Shown piece by piece: positions 49,359 to 62,272 of a stretch of DNA of 64,000 bases. The DNA comes from Rotaria sordida (taxonomy: Eukaryota; Rotifera; Eurotatoria; Philodinida; Philodinidae). The notes under the pieces were generated by a model, which saw only the letters and a list, made by a program, of their open reading frames with translations, was not told the DNA's origin and made no database searches. Location of the stretch: assembly GCA_905250125.1 (NCBI GenBank), contig CAJNOL010001256.1:1-64000 (forward strand). The letters are read 5' to 3'. Numbering within the stretch: the first letter of the stretch is position 1; the number at the start of each line of letters is the position of its first letter. Made by a program: the position numbers and the translations under genes.

Positions 49359-51288
49359 ATTCTTTGGTTTTTCTCTCTCATTCTTTTTCTTTTTGTTTTA
49401 TATTTACTAGTCATACATTTATTAATAAATATTAAGTTTTTCTTTTACTAGTCTTCGGTTATGACGAATTCTAATAAAATTAGAACATACGGATGCAGCA
49501 TTAAGAGAAACTATCGACTTTATAAACTTTTCAATAAGATTAAAATTTCAGCTATAGAACATGAGTTGTTTCATTTTCGATTTAACATCTATAATTAGAT
49601 ATAACTGACGCATCACTATCTTATGAATAAATACTATGGTGGATTATTTTATAAGAATAGGAAATTAAGTATGGCAGATAATCGTTTTTTACATATTGGA
49701 TTTTATTAAAAATTTTAACAGTTATAACCAGTCTTACAAATTAACATTCAAAAGAAGGTTCCTATATTATAGGAAGAGATTACAAAAGTATTGATAAAAG
49801 TTACGATCTAGTTCCATATCTCTTTTCTCATATGATTTCTAATGAAATAAAATCGTGTTTATTGTTTCATATTTCGACGATAAACTATCCTTTAATATTT
49901 ACGAAGAAAATTCAATTTCAATAAATTACACTTCATGGTTAACTAACAAGATATGTAATCGTCTGTTTCGCCAACAAATAGTCGTGACAGCAATAATTGT
50001 ACGATTTGAATAGTTTCACTTAGTATTTGATGCTCCTACGGGATACACACATCTTTACTCGTTCTCAGCCAACCGTCGATGCACAGCATAAGGGTCGTAT
50101 TTACACCATGTTTTGCCTCATACGGCTTATTTTCATTCCTTGAATTGCACTCTTGGTAGCATCCTACGTATGTTTTCTGTTATTATACGAGCCATTGCAT
50201 TACATAAATAACATTCCTGTATATGGGGATTAATCATCACAAGCGACGTACAAAATAGATGGATGAAAAAGAAGCACACACAGACGCAGAAAAAAGCTTT
50301 AGTTTCAAGGATGTATTTTTTAACAAGTAACTCACTACAGTCGTTTCTAAACGTTTACGAACTGTTGTTTCGATATGTACCAAGCAATACTAGTGGAGTT
50401 TGGATAAAATTTCTATTAAGTATCTAGAACACAAAAGAATGGATTCTATCATCTATGGAAATTACCTATGAAAAAAAAAGATGAACGAGGAATATGCAAA
50501 GATATACATATGCTCGATAACTCAATATTAATATCATGTCAATAATCATGTGGCAAGACATGGTGATTTTTTTTTCAGAGCGCACATCGCATCATCGAAT
50601 AAATCTCAACAAAATCTATCCATCGATGCTTAAACTAGCTCAAAAAAGTTAATTGTGATCTGAGATTAACAGGAAAAAAAGAGTAAACATCGTTCCAACT
50701 CGACAAAAGGCTTCCATGAAACATTAGCAATCGATTCAGCTGGATATGTTAGATAAAATCCTTATGATTCTTTGATTTCGTGTGAAAAACGGAGTAAAAT
50801 CAGCGATTAGAGCAATGGTTATTTCCACTGGAATGTAAACGATCATCGGTACAGAAACCGCTTTTGAGTTGATCTATTCAATCTATCCGTGTGCTAGAGT
50901 ACATGGTACTCGATTAGTGGCGTCCTCTATGGTTATCTATATGAAAAAAGAAAATTTCTATATTACTTCTTTGTTTCTTATTTCATTTTAAATTTAATAT
51001 TTTTCGAAAAAAAAATCTCAAGATTATTTAATTTATATTATTAAATGGCTAATGAATTCAACCAATTAACATTCGCATTCAAATACCAGCTGATTCAAAT
51101 TCTTCATTTTATCTATTTTTTTCATTCAAGAGTATTATTTATTTATATTCTTTCTTTATATGTTTATTAATACAAACTATTTCAAACAATGAATAGTGCG
51201 GGTTAGAAAGATTAAATGAATTCATTTTTTTCCTTAAAAAAACAAAATATTTTCTATTTTTCTTTTAGCTCTTAGTTTAGCTGCGTCC
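49359..51288. other. 1.9-kb intergenic region before ATG4
   Basis: No gene seen. It has a slightly higher GC patch near 50030-50230, whose translations on both strands give no recognisable protein. It ends with two splice-acceptor-like sequences (AG at 51267-51268 and 51279-51280) 9-21 bases before the ATG4 start. Confidence 0.45.
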
Positions 51289-54200
51289 ATGTTTGAAGGA
51301 AGCGGTTCTGATAGTGATAGTTTAGCTGATACAGAAACTGTTCTGTATATTCTTGGAATTGAATATAAAACTCCTCATGGTAAATGATTTTAAACGAAAA
51401 AAAAAAGAGAGATTGTTTTTTTGTTTTATTCATTTATTAAAATATAGACACTTATGCAATACTTGATGATGTTGTAAGTAGATTTTGGTTTACATATCGA
51501 ACTGGATTTGCACCAATTGGTTAGTTAAATGAAATAAACTATATTTTCATAGATCTATTTATTTTTCTATTTAAGGTGGCCCATCAGGTCCCACAAGAGA
51601 TACAGGATGGGGTTGTATGATGCGTTGTGGTCAAATGATGTTAGCTGAAAGTTATATTAGATTTTTTTTACCTGCAGGAAGATGTATATTAATTAATGAA
51701 GAAATTATAATAGAAATTCTTGTTCTGTTTTGTTTTTTTGTAATAGATTTTCGATGGCGTCCAAATATAAGTGATTCAGTTTATTGGGAAATATTAAATA
51801 TGTTTATTGATAAACGTCATTCATCATATTCTATTCATCAAATCGGTTTGTAGAGTTGGTGAATCATTCTGAATGTTTTCAATTTAATATTTTGAAAATA
51901 AAAACAAACAAAAAAAAATAAGAATTAAATTATTTTATTTTATTTTAGTACAAATGGGAAATTCTGAAGGTAAAGAAATTGGACAATGGTTTGGTCCAAA
52001 TACAATTGCCCAAGTACTTAGGTAGAAAACAAAAAGAAAAATGATTAATAAAATTTATTTATTATTAAATTTATTTATTTATTTAGACGTATAGCTTCAA
52101 ATGAATTTGATAGACAAATTAATGTACATGTTGCAATGGATAATACACTTGTACTTGATGAAATACGTTAGTTTTATTTGAAATAATTTAATAAAAGATT
52201 AAAAGAACTTTTTATTTGAAGGTAAATTATGTCAAATCAATTCAAAAGTTCGTAAAACAACAAAAAAATCTAATGATACATCAAGTGGTTGGAAACCATT
52301 AGTTATAATTATTCCATTAAGATTAGGTTTGACAAATGTCAATATAGAATATATTGATCAACTAAAGGTATTCAGTTTAAATGATTATCTAATTGATATG
52401 TTGATATGTTTAATTTTAATAACCTCCTAGGTCAATGATTCTCACACTTGAATCAAGTGACTTTCCGATCGAGAAAATGATAGAAGTAGAAATCCGATAG
52501 TTGAATTTTTCAATGAAATTAATTCATTATTTTTAGTATTATCTATCTTAACTATATAAATTAAAAAATAATTATTGAAGAACTTTTTTTGATAATAAAT
52601 TCTGAAAATAGCTTTCTCTAGACCAAGATCGAAATCAAAAGTCTTAGTCCTACATATCTCCACTCTCGGCTGAATTTCAAGGCGAAAACGAATTCTAGAA
52701 CAAAAAAAAAAGAAAAGAATTGAAGCAAGAATATTGACCAATGAACTTTTCCTTGTTCAACAAGCTATTAAAGTCTTTTCGTTTATAATAAAAATTGCTT
52801 TCATCAAGTCTTGCATAAAATGAACCGCAAAAGTTTCAGACACTTGTATGTTTGAAGTTTTTCATCGAAGATGAGTAGTTAGGTCAAATTCAAATAGTGA
52901 TTTCGATAGTTCTTGAAATTCTCTATCGAATAGAATATCTGTCAAATTTTCAAAAGAGAGTTTTACAGAAAATCGCGACAGGAGGATTTTTACAGAAAAA
53001 CTTTTCAATATAAGCATTTGAAAGAGCAAAAAATTTTCAACAAAATGAAGGGTTGCCAAACTCTCTATGATATTCTGTCACAAAGTTATAAGCATTAGAA
53101 AAAAATCGCATTTTTTCGTTATTTCTAATGGTTATAACTTTGTGACAGAATATCGTAGAGAGCTTGGCAATCCTTCATTCCGTTGAGAATTTTTTGCTCT
53201 TTCAGATGCTTATATTGAAAAATCTTTCTGTCACGGTTTTCTGTAAAACTCTCTTGACAAAGTATCTTTTGAAAATTTGACAGATATTCTATTCGACAGA
53301 GAATTTCAAGAGCTACCCAAATCATTATTTGGATTTGACCTAGCTACTCATCTTCGATGAAAAACTTCAAAAATAAAAGTGTCTTAAACTTTTATGGTCC
53401 ACTTTATGTACTTAACAGTGATCAAAGATCGAAACAAATTGGAAAATCTTGATTTGATATATTAATTTATAACTGAAAATCTATAGTCCTAGATAAATGA
53501 AGTACGGACAATTGTATGAACTGGGAAATAAGAATCCCATGGCTAGCTTTGCTCGGAAACGGTGGAAGTCCACTGGCATCATTCTCCTGTTTTCTTTTTT
53601 GAAAAACAAAATCGTCGTTATAAAATTTAATATTGAATAAAAATAGATTCTTTAACTTTCATTGTTAAATTCCTTGGAATTATTTTTTTAATTTCTTTAA
53701 GTTGTGTTTTCGATTGCCTCAAACGCTTGGTTGTATTGGTGGTAAACCTAATCATGCACATTATTTCATTGGTTATTTAGGTAATAGAAATATTTTTGTT
53801 TATTTTTTTATATTTATCTTTATTTTTTTCTTTTTGTCAATTTAGAAACTGATGAACTTCTTTATCTTGATCCACATGTAACACAACAACATGTTGATAC
53901 AACTGTAACTGCTGATGATATATCTTATCATTGTGATCGAATTAATAGAATGAAATTTTCTGGTCTTGATCCTTCTCTTGCTTTAGTAATATGATTTTTC
54001 ATGAATTTTGTATATTTTATTGTATTTTTTTTTGATAGGCTTTTGCATGTAAAACTGAAATTGAATTCGATGATTTAATTGCAAAATTAAAACAAGTAGA
54101 AAATATTTTATTTCAAACGAAAAACTTTTTCTTTTTTTTTGTATTAGAATCTTCCATCGAAACCAATGTTTGAAATATGTCAATCAAATCCATTTGATGT

Positions 54201-54327
54201 TCATAATCAACAACCACATCATCATGGAGGTAAACATATATTACAAAATATGTAATATAATGTATCGATTTGTTTTACTGTTCTAGTTCTAACATTAGAT
54301 TCAGATGATGATTTTGAAGTTGTGTAA
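51289..54327 (+). CDS. ATG4: autophagy cysteine protease ATG4 (12 exons)
   Basis: Exons: 51289-51379, 51448-51519, 51576-51683, 51747-51845, 51949-52021, 52087-52166, 52222-52367, 53702-53780, 53846-53985, 54039-54095, 54148-54229, 54287-54327; 355 codons, all in phase. ATG4 trims Atg8/LC3/GABARAP for lipidation and later removes it from membranes. The catalytic Cys is in DTGWGCMMRCGQMM, and the Asp-His pair in LYLDPH. Other family signatures are RFWFTYR, GEWFGPNT-like GQWFGPNT, PLRLGL and GGKPNHAHYFIG. The C-terminus DDDFEVV is an acidic LC3-interacting (LIR-type) motif as in vertebrate ATG4s. The start could move if an upstream coding exon exists, but the first exon already covers the usual N-terminus. 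Intron 7 (1.33 kb) carries a long palindrome; the other introns are about 52-103 nt. Confidence 0.93.
52810..53411. mobile_element. 0.6-kb near-continuous hairpin in ATG4 intron 7
   Basis: Arms of about 290 nt run to a central loop at about 53098-53120. Paired blocks include GAAGTTTTTCATCGAAGATG/CATCTTCGATGAAAAACTTC, GTCAAATTTTCAAAAGA/TCTTTTGAAAATTTGAC and ATTCTGTCACAAAGTTATAA/TTATAACTTTGTGACAGAAT. No coding capacity. It is the most regular palindrome in the window. Confidence 0.8.
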
Positions 54328-57300
54328 CAAGATCGGTTTTTTTTCTTTCCTTGAATCCATATATACGTGTTTTGTTTTTGTATAAATAAAAGTTACTTAT
54401 ACATATATATAAAAGCATTTGTTTTTCTGTTTTTAATAAAGATATTTTTGATGGCATTAAATAATTATTATTTTGATGTGTATTAAAAAATTAATTTAAT
54501 ATTGTTTAAACATTTTTAAAGGCTTATTAATTATATATTTGCATTGAATATATATCAAATGAGAATGTTGACATAATGTTTTTGTACATGAAATAGTAAC
54601 GCATTTATTTCATATCTATTGATTGAATAGATTTGCTATTGAGTCAATCATGACAATATGACACTGTTATGTCTAAATTTTTGTTTGAAATCATTTCACT
54701 ATATAGATGCAGAATGAGCTATAGATGATCTATTCGTCTCAGGACTGGAACCGGTTGGGAAATGGTAAACTGGTTCGATCTGGCTGGTTGGAATCACATG
54801 TCTCATCGATGAAAAGATGACTCCAAATATGAGATAATTTAGGAGTGTACGTAAAATACACTTATAATGAATCTTTTTAAAGAGAACCTTAGAACAAATG
54901 ATTAAAATAACATATGTTTTGAGCACTTTTTTATGCATTCTGACAGAAAAACATCCTGGTCGATGATTTTGACCTCCGAAAATAATTGGATTTCACTGAA
55001 ACCGGCAGAAAAACACCGGAAGTTTGCCGGAATTTACCGAAAAAGTTCGAAAATTTTCCTGTCGGAACCGGTCCGTACTTCTTGACCTGGGCATGTGACA
55101 CCTTAGTTTTTATAGCCAAAAACAGGATTAACACAGAAGATTTTTCAACCGGTGAAATTTCGGTCTCTACCGACTCGGTGGATTTCCTCAACTGTATGTT
55201 TAACTGTTGGATGCATTAATTCGATCGATCAACTCTTTTTCTCGTTCTGCCATCAATCATATACGTTGGGATCTCAAAGTGTAAAAGGTCTTGTCTTATC
55301 TACACTATGTGATTTAATACCGAATAAAGAAACCTGATTGGTGTTTCCAAGTAGCTACACCAATCAGATTCCTTAATTCAGGATTAAATCGCATAGTGTA
55401 GACAAGACCAAAGCACCGTTTTAATATGTACGCTGAGTCTAATGGCTCATCTAATCAATATCAAATAATGCACTTTGTGATGGGGCCACGTGTCTAGAGT
55501 CTTTTTCAAAAGATACTATTAACACAGTACATTTTCGTAATAGATCTCTAACAATTAGTGAAATCCGTTTCTCTAGCCCAAGAACAGTTTTCGAGATATC
55601 TGCCTAACAAAATATGGTATCCTGTGGCAATGAAATGCACTTCCTGAAACTTTGTAATTAGAGAGAATCGAGTTCTGTAATAGAGGAGGTCGATTTGATT
55701 AAAAAAATTGAGAAATTCAAACAAAATTTTCGGCTATGCCTTCTCAATAATAACGTCAATATAAATGATCTGTGTTAGGATTAGTCAGAGCATCTTGATG
55801 ATTTCATGGCTCAAGACGCTTTTTTAAAACTAAATATACAGTTCGATAGAGAAAAATTTTCTCCATCTACTGATACGAATGTTATATCTAGCCCTTTTCA
55901 AAAATCAAACTACTAATCATATGCATTTGCTATTGTTTTACTTATTTGTATATGTTTTTTCGGCTGAAATCCCACACAGACCGAATGGTTTAAAACTGAA
56001 TTAACCAATCAAACGATTAGAAATGATAAAACAGCATTAATTCATCTTTTCGAGACGATTTAACGTTAACGCACCAATAAGATACTAGATCGCTTCACCA
56101 ATAAAAAAATGTGTGTGGCGGGGAGGGGTTGGGGTAGGATATCCACTCCTGCTTTTGAAAATTTTACATTAGCTTTCTTCCATTTTGGAGAAAGTTTCGG
56201 ATTAGTTTTCTCTGATTCTGAAGACAGTTGCTGCAAAACTTTCTCCGAATTGGAAGAAAATTTCTGTGATTTTAGAGACGATTACTGATTAGTTTTCTTC
56301 AATTTTTCATGGCAGTTTTTGATGCGTTTTTTCCGATTTTGAGAAAAGTTCGCCTATATCGTCCTATGATTTCTAGAGATTTCGGCTACACCTGTCTCTT
56401 ATCTTGAGTAAACTTCAGAGCTCCTTTTTCTTCGAGTTACCAGAGTTTGTAGAATATTTCCTTTTTTTTATTTCGAAAGATTTGGACTATTCCTATCTTC
56501 GATTTTGTGAAGATCTTTTATGATGGAACTATTTCATCTATGCAATACGGCTAAAGTTAACAAAAAATTTGATTACTGCCTGAGACAAGCCGAGATTCTT
56601 TTAAAATATCTAGAGTTTTCTGGCAACACAGTTCAGAACCATTCATTCAATTTTCTCAAGTAACCGCGTGAGCTTTATTGATCTTGTCGATAATAAATGA
56701 ACTCAAAAAGATTTTGAGAAGCTGGTCAAAAAAAGGAGAACTGATCCCATGATATATGCAACGACTAAAACTTCGAAATATAATTAAAATATCTATCGCC
56801 TTCGGCAGCAATATGAGTTTGCCTATTTTTTTGAAAAATTAGTATCATTTCGAGAGTTTCTAATGAAACTCAATAGTCGTCGCATTGCTTAACGATTGTC
56901 GCGAGCGTGACCGCCTTCGGTGGCGAAAAAGATTGAGAAACTTTTCTGACCTAAATGGGAGAATGTTTCTGCTAGAAAAAGCTTTCTTCTCCTCAAGAAT
57001 TTTTTAGACGCCTACACAAATGTTCTCTATAGATTTATAAACTTGTCTTAAAGCTCGACTTTTATGTAAAAGTGGGGTCGAAAGCGATAACATTTTTGTG
57101 CATGTCTAACTGGAAGAGAAAAAATTCACAAAACATCCACCCAATGTCGATCGCCTAGGTGCCCCATTACGTTGGACCATACTTTTCTCCTATTTTCGGA
57201 AATACTCCCCCCCCCCCCTACTTTGACCTCTTCGCGTCGCCCCTGCAATACATACGATAGTGACGCCTATCAATGCACTTACATTTTCTGCTGCGCATTT

Positions 57301-57442
57301 TGCAGTCATGAAAGAGGCTTGTCCTTTATTCTTATTGGTAATTTAATGATTTAGTATGAACAGCTGTTGAGTTAAAACAATTTAATTCTACGAACTCTTG
57401 GTCTGTCTGAGGCCTGAGTATTCGTACGATTTCTTTTGTGCA
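54328..57442. other. 3.1-kb intergenic region
   Basis: No gene supported. It holds a 124-bp hairpin (listed separately), a somewhat repetitive stretch at about 56160-56520 rich in TTTTC/GAAAA words, and a run of 12 C at 57207-57218. Open frames at 54699-55337 are not supported by splice sites or family motifs. Confidence 0.45.
55287..55410. repeat. 124-bp hairpin repeat
   Basis: GGTCTTGTCTTATCTACACT and AGTGTAGACAAGACC begin and end two arms of about 55 nt that pair through CTGATTGGTGT/ACACCAATCAG around a loop of about 14 nt. MITE-like; non-coding. Confidence 0.65.
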
Positions 57443-59327
57443 ATGAATATTATTAAATATTTTATACTTTCATCATGTCGTCGTGTATTATTAAGAATAT
57501 TACGTTGGCTTTCTATTTATCGTTTAGTTGGTGCAATTATTTTTATATTCGTTTTTTTATCATTTTTTCTTCTATTTTTTTATTCCATATTAGTCTTTCA
57601 TTTAAATTATTGTTGTTTTCATTCCGCAAATATTATTGTTTCATTGACAAGTACTCCACAACGATTTCATTATGAATTACCATTTACAATTCATTCATTA
57701 TTGTCTCAAACAATATTACCAAAAGAAATTCGTATTTATTTATCACCAACAATTACAATTATTAAAAATAAAAATCTAACATTAAATCATTTAAAAATGT
57801 ATATAAAAAAATTTCATTCATCAATAATTATTGAAAAATTATTTGATAAATTAGTACGAATATATTTTGAAGACGAAGATTATGGTCCAGCAACAAAATT
57901 TCTACCTATTTTAAAAGAATTTCATTTATTACCAACAAATTCATCGAAATTACAAGCAATTATGATATGTGATGATGATCATTATTATCATCCTCATACT
58001 ATATCTCTATTACTTAAATATTCAGATAAATATAAAAATAGTATTATTGGATTAAGAGGATGGCGAAGTAAGAGAATTTCAGTTTTTTGTTTTCTTTAGT
58101 ATTCTATTCTTTATTTGTACTTACGAATTTCTTAAAAGAAAACATTTAACTTCCTATAAAATTCGGTTAATTTTAGCAAAACTCTTCCACTCGGTCTCAT
58201 GAGTCATCCTTCCTCTCTCTTTCCAATCCTATTGACCTCAACACACTCTTGAAAGTTATGAATACATACAATGTAAGGATAAGAAAAATTTCAAAAGTAC
58301 ATATGTCAATACAAATTATATCATATATAGGTGTCAAATCGAAGTTATAACTTTTATAAGATAAAATTTACAAGCAACTATAAGTCTATATTTTTGTTCG
58401 AAATTATGATGAATTAAGAAATTGAATAGGAGAGTTAATACTATAAAACTTCTCCGATGTGAACACTTGCCGATTCTTGCGAATTATTTTTTGCTTGAAA
58501 TGAACCTCTCGAAAGTAGACACATTGAAAAGATCTTTCGCATGTTCACCAGACCTTGAAATCGAGCTGGTTTTTTATGGCCCGAAAGAAATTTCATTTAC
58601 AAAGATTTTTTTTTCTCAATAGACAGCTGTTTCATAGTTTTCGACTTTTATAAAAAGTGATGACCAAGAGGAGGGTAGCGTTGAGAAGCTTCTCCCTCAA
58701 GATTGAGCCAAATCTCAAGAAAAGGATAAAACTATCAGGCCGAGCGGTCTGTTTCAAGGCTTGATGTTCACTATAGAAATTTTATACTGTATATTCTCAT
58801 GTTATCATTTCGAATTTTTAGTTCGTGATGATCTTACTTGGGGTGTATCTAGTAGAGAAGAACTTGCTTATCATATAATTGAATCATTTCGTCTATCGGA
58901 AATTTATCGTGTTGGTATTGTTACTGCCAATCATGCTTATATAATTCGTCCATCATTTTTTGATTCACATATTTATCTTGATTTTAAACAAGTTTCTGAT
59001 GATATACGTCGTGTTGATGATATTTGGTTAAATGGTCATGCATCAAAACGAAATATTACTCGTTTAGTAATACCAACATGTTGTTTTAGTATTAGTGTAA
59101 CTAAAACACATGAACTTGAAAATTATTTTAATAAACATCAATTTACACGATTAGTAGCAAATAATAATGCATTAAAATGGTTTAATAAATCATGGGAAAA
59201 AGATTTATGGTATAAATTTTATGGACAAAATCGACCAAAAGATTGTAATTGGTGGATAAAAATTTATCGACAATGGATTAATATTATTTTAAGATTAAAA
59301 TTTATTATTTATGTTGGTTTTATCTAA
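57443..59327 (+). CDS. type II membrane glycosyltransferase-like protein (two exons)
   Basis: Exons 57443-58067 and 58822-59327 join in phase (376 codons). A short basic cytoplasmic N-terminus precedes one transmembrane helix (about 29-53), the layout of Golgi glycosyltransferases. The lumenal part starts VSLTSTPQR (66-74), with SLLSQTILPKEIRIYLSP following, which resembles the first beta-strand region of GT-A enzymes. An acidic DXD-like site, MICDDDHYYHP (DDD at about 177-179), would bind metal and sugar nucleotide. LRGWR and a conserved-looking acidic cluster (RRVDDIWLNGHAS) follow. No exact CAZy family can be named, so the enzyme activity is inferred. The 754-nt intron contains an AT-rich stretch without a resolved element. 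The start ATG is the first that places a plausible short cytoplasmic tail. Confidence 0.65.
58068..58821 (+). other. intron of the glycosyltransferase-like gene, no element resolved
   Basis: GT-AG intron of 754 nt. Short inverted words (GTGAACA/TGTTCAC near 58457 and 58541) occur, but no complete palindrome or coding frame was recognised. Confidence 0.45.
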
Positions 59328-61456
59328 ATTTACAAAATAAAACAAAAAAAAATATAATCAATTACAATGAAAATTAAATTACAAATAGAATTTTTAATAA
59401 ATATTGGATAGTTAGAAAAAAGAATGAATAAATTTTGTTTTTTCTTTTTGTTTTTGTTTGTCATATCGTGTTTAAAAAAAAATAAAATTTATTAATCATT
59501 TGTATTTTCATTGAGATAAATTGAGACAAGAGTTTGGTTTAATAAAAAAATTTTTTCATATCTATAAATCAATGAAACTAATTTTATAACTATAGGACTC
59601 TTTCCAACTTTCATGTAAGTAGTTATTTCATTCAAATCAAATTGAATAGAATGTAATTATAAAATATTAATGATTCATTAGTACTATGCATTAAAATAGT
59701 ATTATCAATATTAAATAATATTTTGAATTACCACAATCGAGATCAATTCACTGAATTAGAATATTCTTACCTATCAAACACTAGTCCAAGTTGTATCGCA
59801 AGTGAAAATTTCAGAAGTATTCAGCCGAATTTCGATGTATGTCAAGTAGAACCCATCGGGTACTGTCCGAATCCGGATTTGGCTGAGTCCGTGTCCAAAA
59901 ATTCTTGAACTCGATAAGCTCTAATGCTGTCAGGACTTTTGAAGAGTATTGTAATTTAAAATTTTATGCAAATCAAAACGTAGTGAATTTTCAACTATAA
60001 AAACATGTATAGAAATCAGAAGTATAAAAATGTTTGTGATCGATTCATATTCATAGATAAGCCTTACCATGTAGTTGATATTCAACATTCAAAATAGATT
60101 ATGAAGATTAGAAGATTTTTTTTTTTTCAAGAAATATCATCTCAAATACATAAATCAAAAGAACATTCAAATTAAGATAAATCTTGATATTGAAGAGCAA
60201 AAAAAAACTAGAGTATAGCCTTGATAGAATTCAACGAGGAATGTCCACAAATTGTTCTATCGCTCATAAGTCGAGACTATGTGCATTATATAAATCCTAA
60301 TATTTTTGTGGAGATATTGCATTTTTACGATATTTTCCATGTCATTATCATAGTATCCTTTACGAACGTTTCAACTTGAAACTCTTCATAGAGACTAGTA
60401 TTATTGAGAATAGTTTATTGTAAAAGTCGAAAATCAGTTTTTCTAATGTTTCTGAGAAGAGAGCAATAACCGTGTAAGATGAAAATTTTAAAAAAGATAA
60501 TACGTGACATTCTTAATGTTCGAAAAGTACGTTCAATATATTTAATAGTCTAGATTGTTAAGCAATATTAATTAAAGAATATGGAAGTGATATCAGAAAT
60601 TAGAATAATAACTGATCAATATTTAATATAAGAAGATATTCTTTTTATTATTCATATAATTAATATTTGAATTCGATAGGAATAGTTTTTGTTTTTAAGT
60701 ATTAAAAAATTTTGATACGCTTTGAAAGGAACAAACAATATAAAAATGCCGGCATATAAAATTGAAATAATTTCAATTACTTTGAGATTTAATTAGTTCA
60801 TCTACCGCAACAAACTCATATGAAATAAACGTAAAAGAAGATTAGTTAAATTTGTTGTGTAATGTTTTTTTTTTTTGTTCTCTTGTGAAATAAATTTTCC
60901 AAAGTGTTTTACTTTTTCTTAAATGAGTTCTAATTTTACACATCGTTAATATTGTCTCGGGAACAATAATGTCAATTGTTTATTCTCATAGCAAACTTAT
61001 CATAACAATGATGCTCAATAATCACTGGCATAACTCTATATCACGTTGTTTTTCTTTTCCAGCGTGTTAATCGAAAGTGGTAATAACAGCCAACGGATAC
61101 GATGTCACACACTTTCAAGGCTACTTTGTAAAAAAAAAAAGAAAGAAAAAGAAGACAGTCGGAAAAGATATCGACAAAATGTAACATCTGCGAAAAAGCA
61201 AAACAAATGGTATATCCTTTCAACTTGTTCCACTACAAGCAACATCATTCATACCGACGAATTTTTTTTTCTTCTCATTCTTATTTTCTCTCTTGTTTTT
61301 TTTTTGGATTGGTTAGAAGAAGAAAAAAAATTGATATTATCTCTTGTATTGATTGGTTTGAATTGAAGAATATTAAATAGAAAAAATAATTCATCTATCA
61401 TTAGTTTGATTCTAAAATTACTATCCGGTGAACATAGTCAAAGATAAAATAGCAAA
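59328..61456. other. 2.1-kb intergenic region before homeobox gene
   Basis: AT-rich, no gene seen. A splice-acceptor-like sequence (TTTTCTTTTCCAG, AG at 61061-61062) lies about 400 bp upstream of the homeobox ATG and could mark a 5'UTR exon. Open frames at 59723-59908 and 61046-61366 show no family features. Confidence 0.45.
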
Positions 61457-62272
61457 ATGGACGATAATTCATCTTCATTTATTCAATTACATCGTGATGA
61501 TTCTGGCTATGGTTCTCCAGTACTTAATCATGAATATTTAAGTCCACACCAATCTTCATCAAATTATTATTCTTATCAACATACTTATCATCCGCATCTT
61601 ACTTATACAAATAATTCATTTCATATGTATGATCAATTAATTGGTAATAATAATATTTACAATAGTAAGTAAAATTATATTAGAAATGATGATATTCAAT
61701 GTATATTTTCATCTGTTTTTTTTTTGAAGCGATCGATTCATCAATGACATTACCTGTAGAACAACTATCAGCTCCAACAATTGATTTATGTTCATCACCA
61801 TTACCTATTTGTACAAATTCATCATCTACTACTCCATCAAAAGATTTAGCTAATAATAATAATATCTGTCCTCCATATGAATATAACATCAATTGGGGTA
61901 AACAATAAATATCGTTTACATTTTAATTGTATACATATAAATAAAACAGAAAGAATTAAAATTTTTATTGTCTAGTTCCACCACAAGGTCGTCGTCGTCG
62001 ACAACGAACTGTATTTACACAAAATAATGTTCAACAACTTGATAGTGTATTTATGCATAATCAATATCCAGATATTGAATTACGTGAAACACTTGCTGCT
62101 CAAATGGGTGTTCCAGAATCACGTATTCAGGTATATAATTAATAGTAGAAACTAAAGAAAAAAATCTTAAAAGTCAATTTATATATAGGTTTGGTTCAAA
62201 AATCGACGAACACGTGCACGAACAGCACATCGCCAACAACTTAAACTATCAGAATCATCATCATCTCATTAA
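61457..62272 (+). CDS. paired-class K50 homeobox transcription factor (four exons)
   Basis: Exons 61457-61664, 61730-61897, 61976-62130, 62189-62272; 204 codons in phase. The N-terminal 125 residues are Ser/Tyr/Asn-rich. The homeodomain spans about residues 132-191: R5, F8, L16 and F20 are in place, and the recognition helix reads SRIQVWFKNRRTRAR, with lysine at position 50 (residue 181). K50 is found in Otx, Goosecoid and Pitx type proteins and prefers TAATCC sites. YPDIELRE and PESRIQVWFKNRR are closest to Otx/Goosecoid from memory, but the sequence is divergent and the orthology is open. An intron splits the domain between Q and VWF (position 46/47), the site common in paired-class genes. 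A few residues (SESSSSH) follow the domain, so no OAR or other C-terminal motif exists. Likely a nuclear developmental regulator. Confidence 0.85.

Noticed and set aside
57207..57218. Run of 12 C as a regulatory or recombination signal
   Set aside because: A single homopolymer in intergenic DNA; more likely chance or a repeat-tail remnant.
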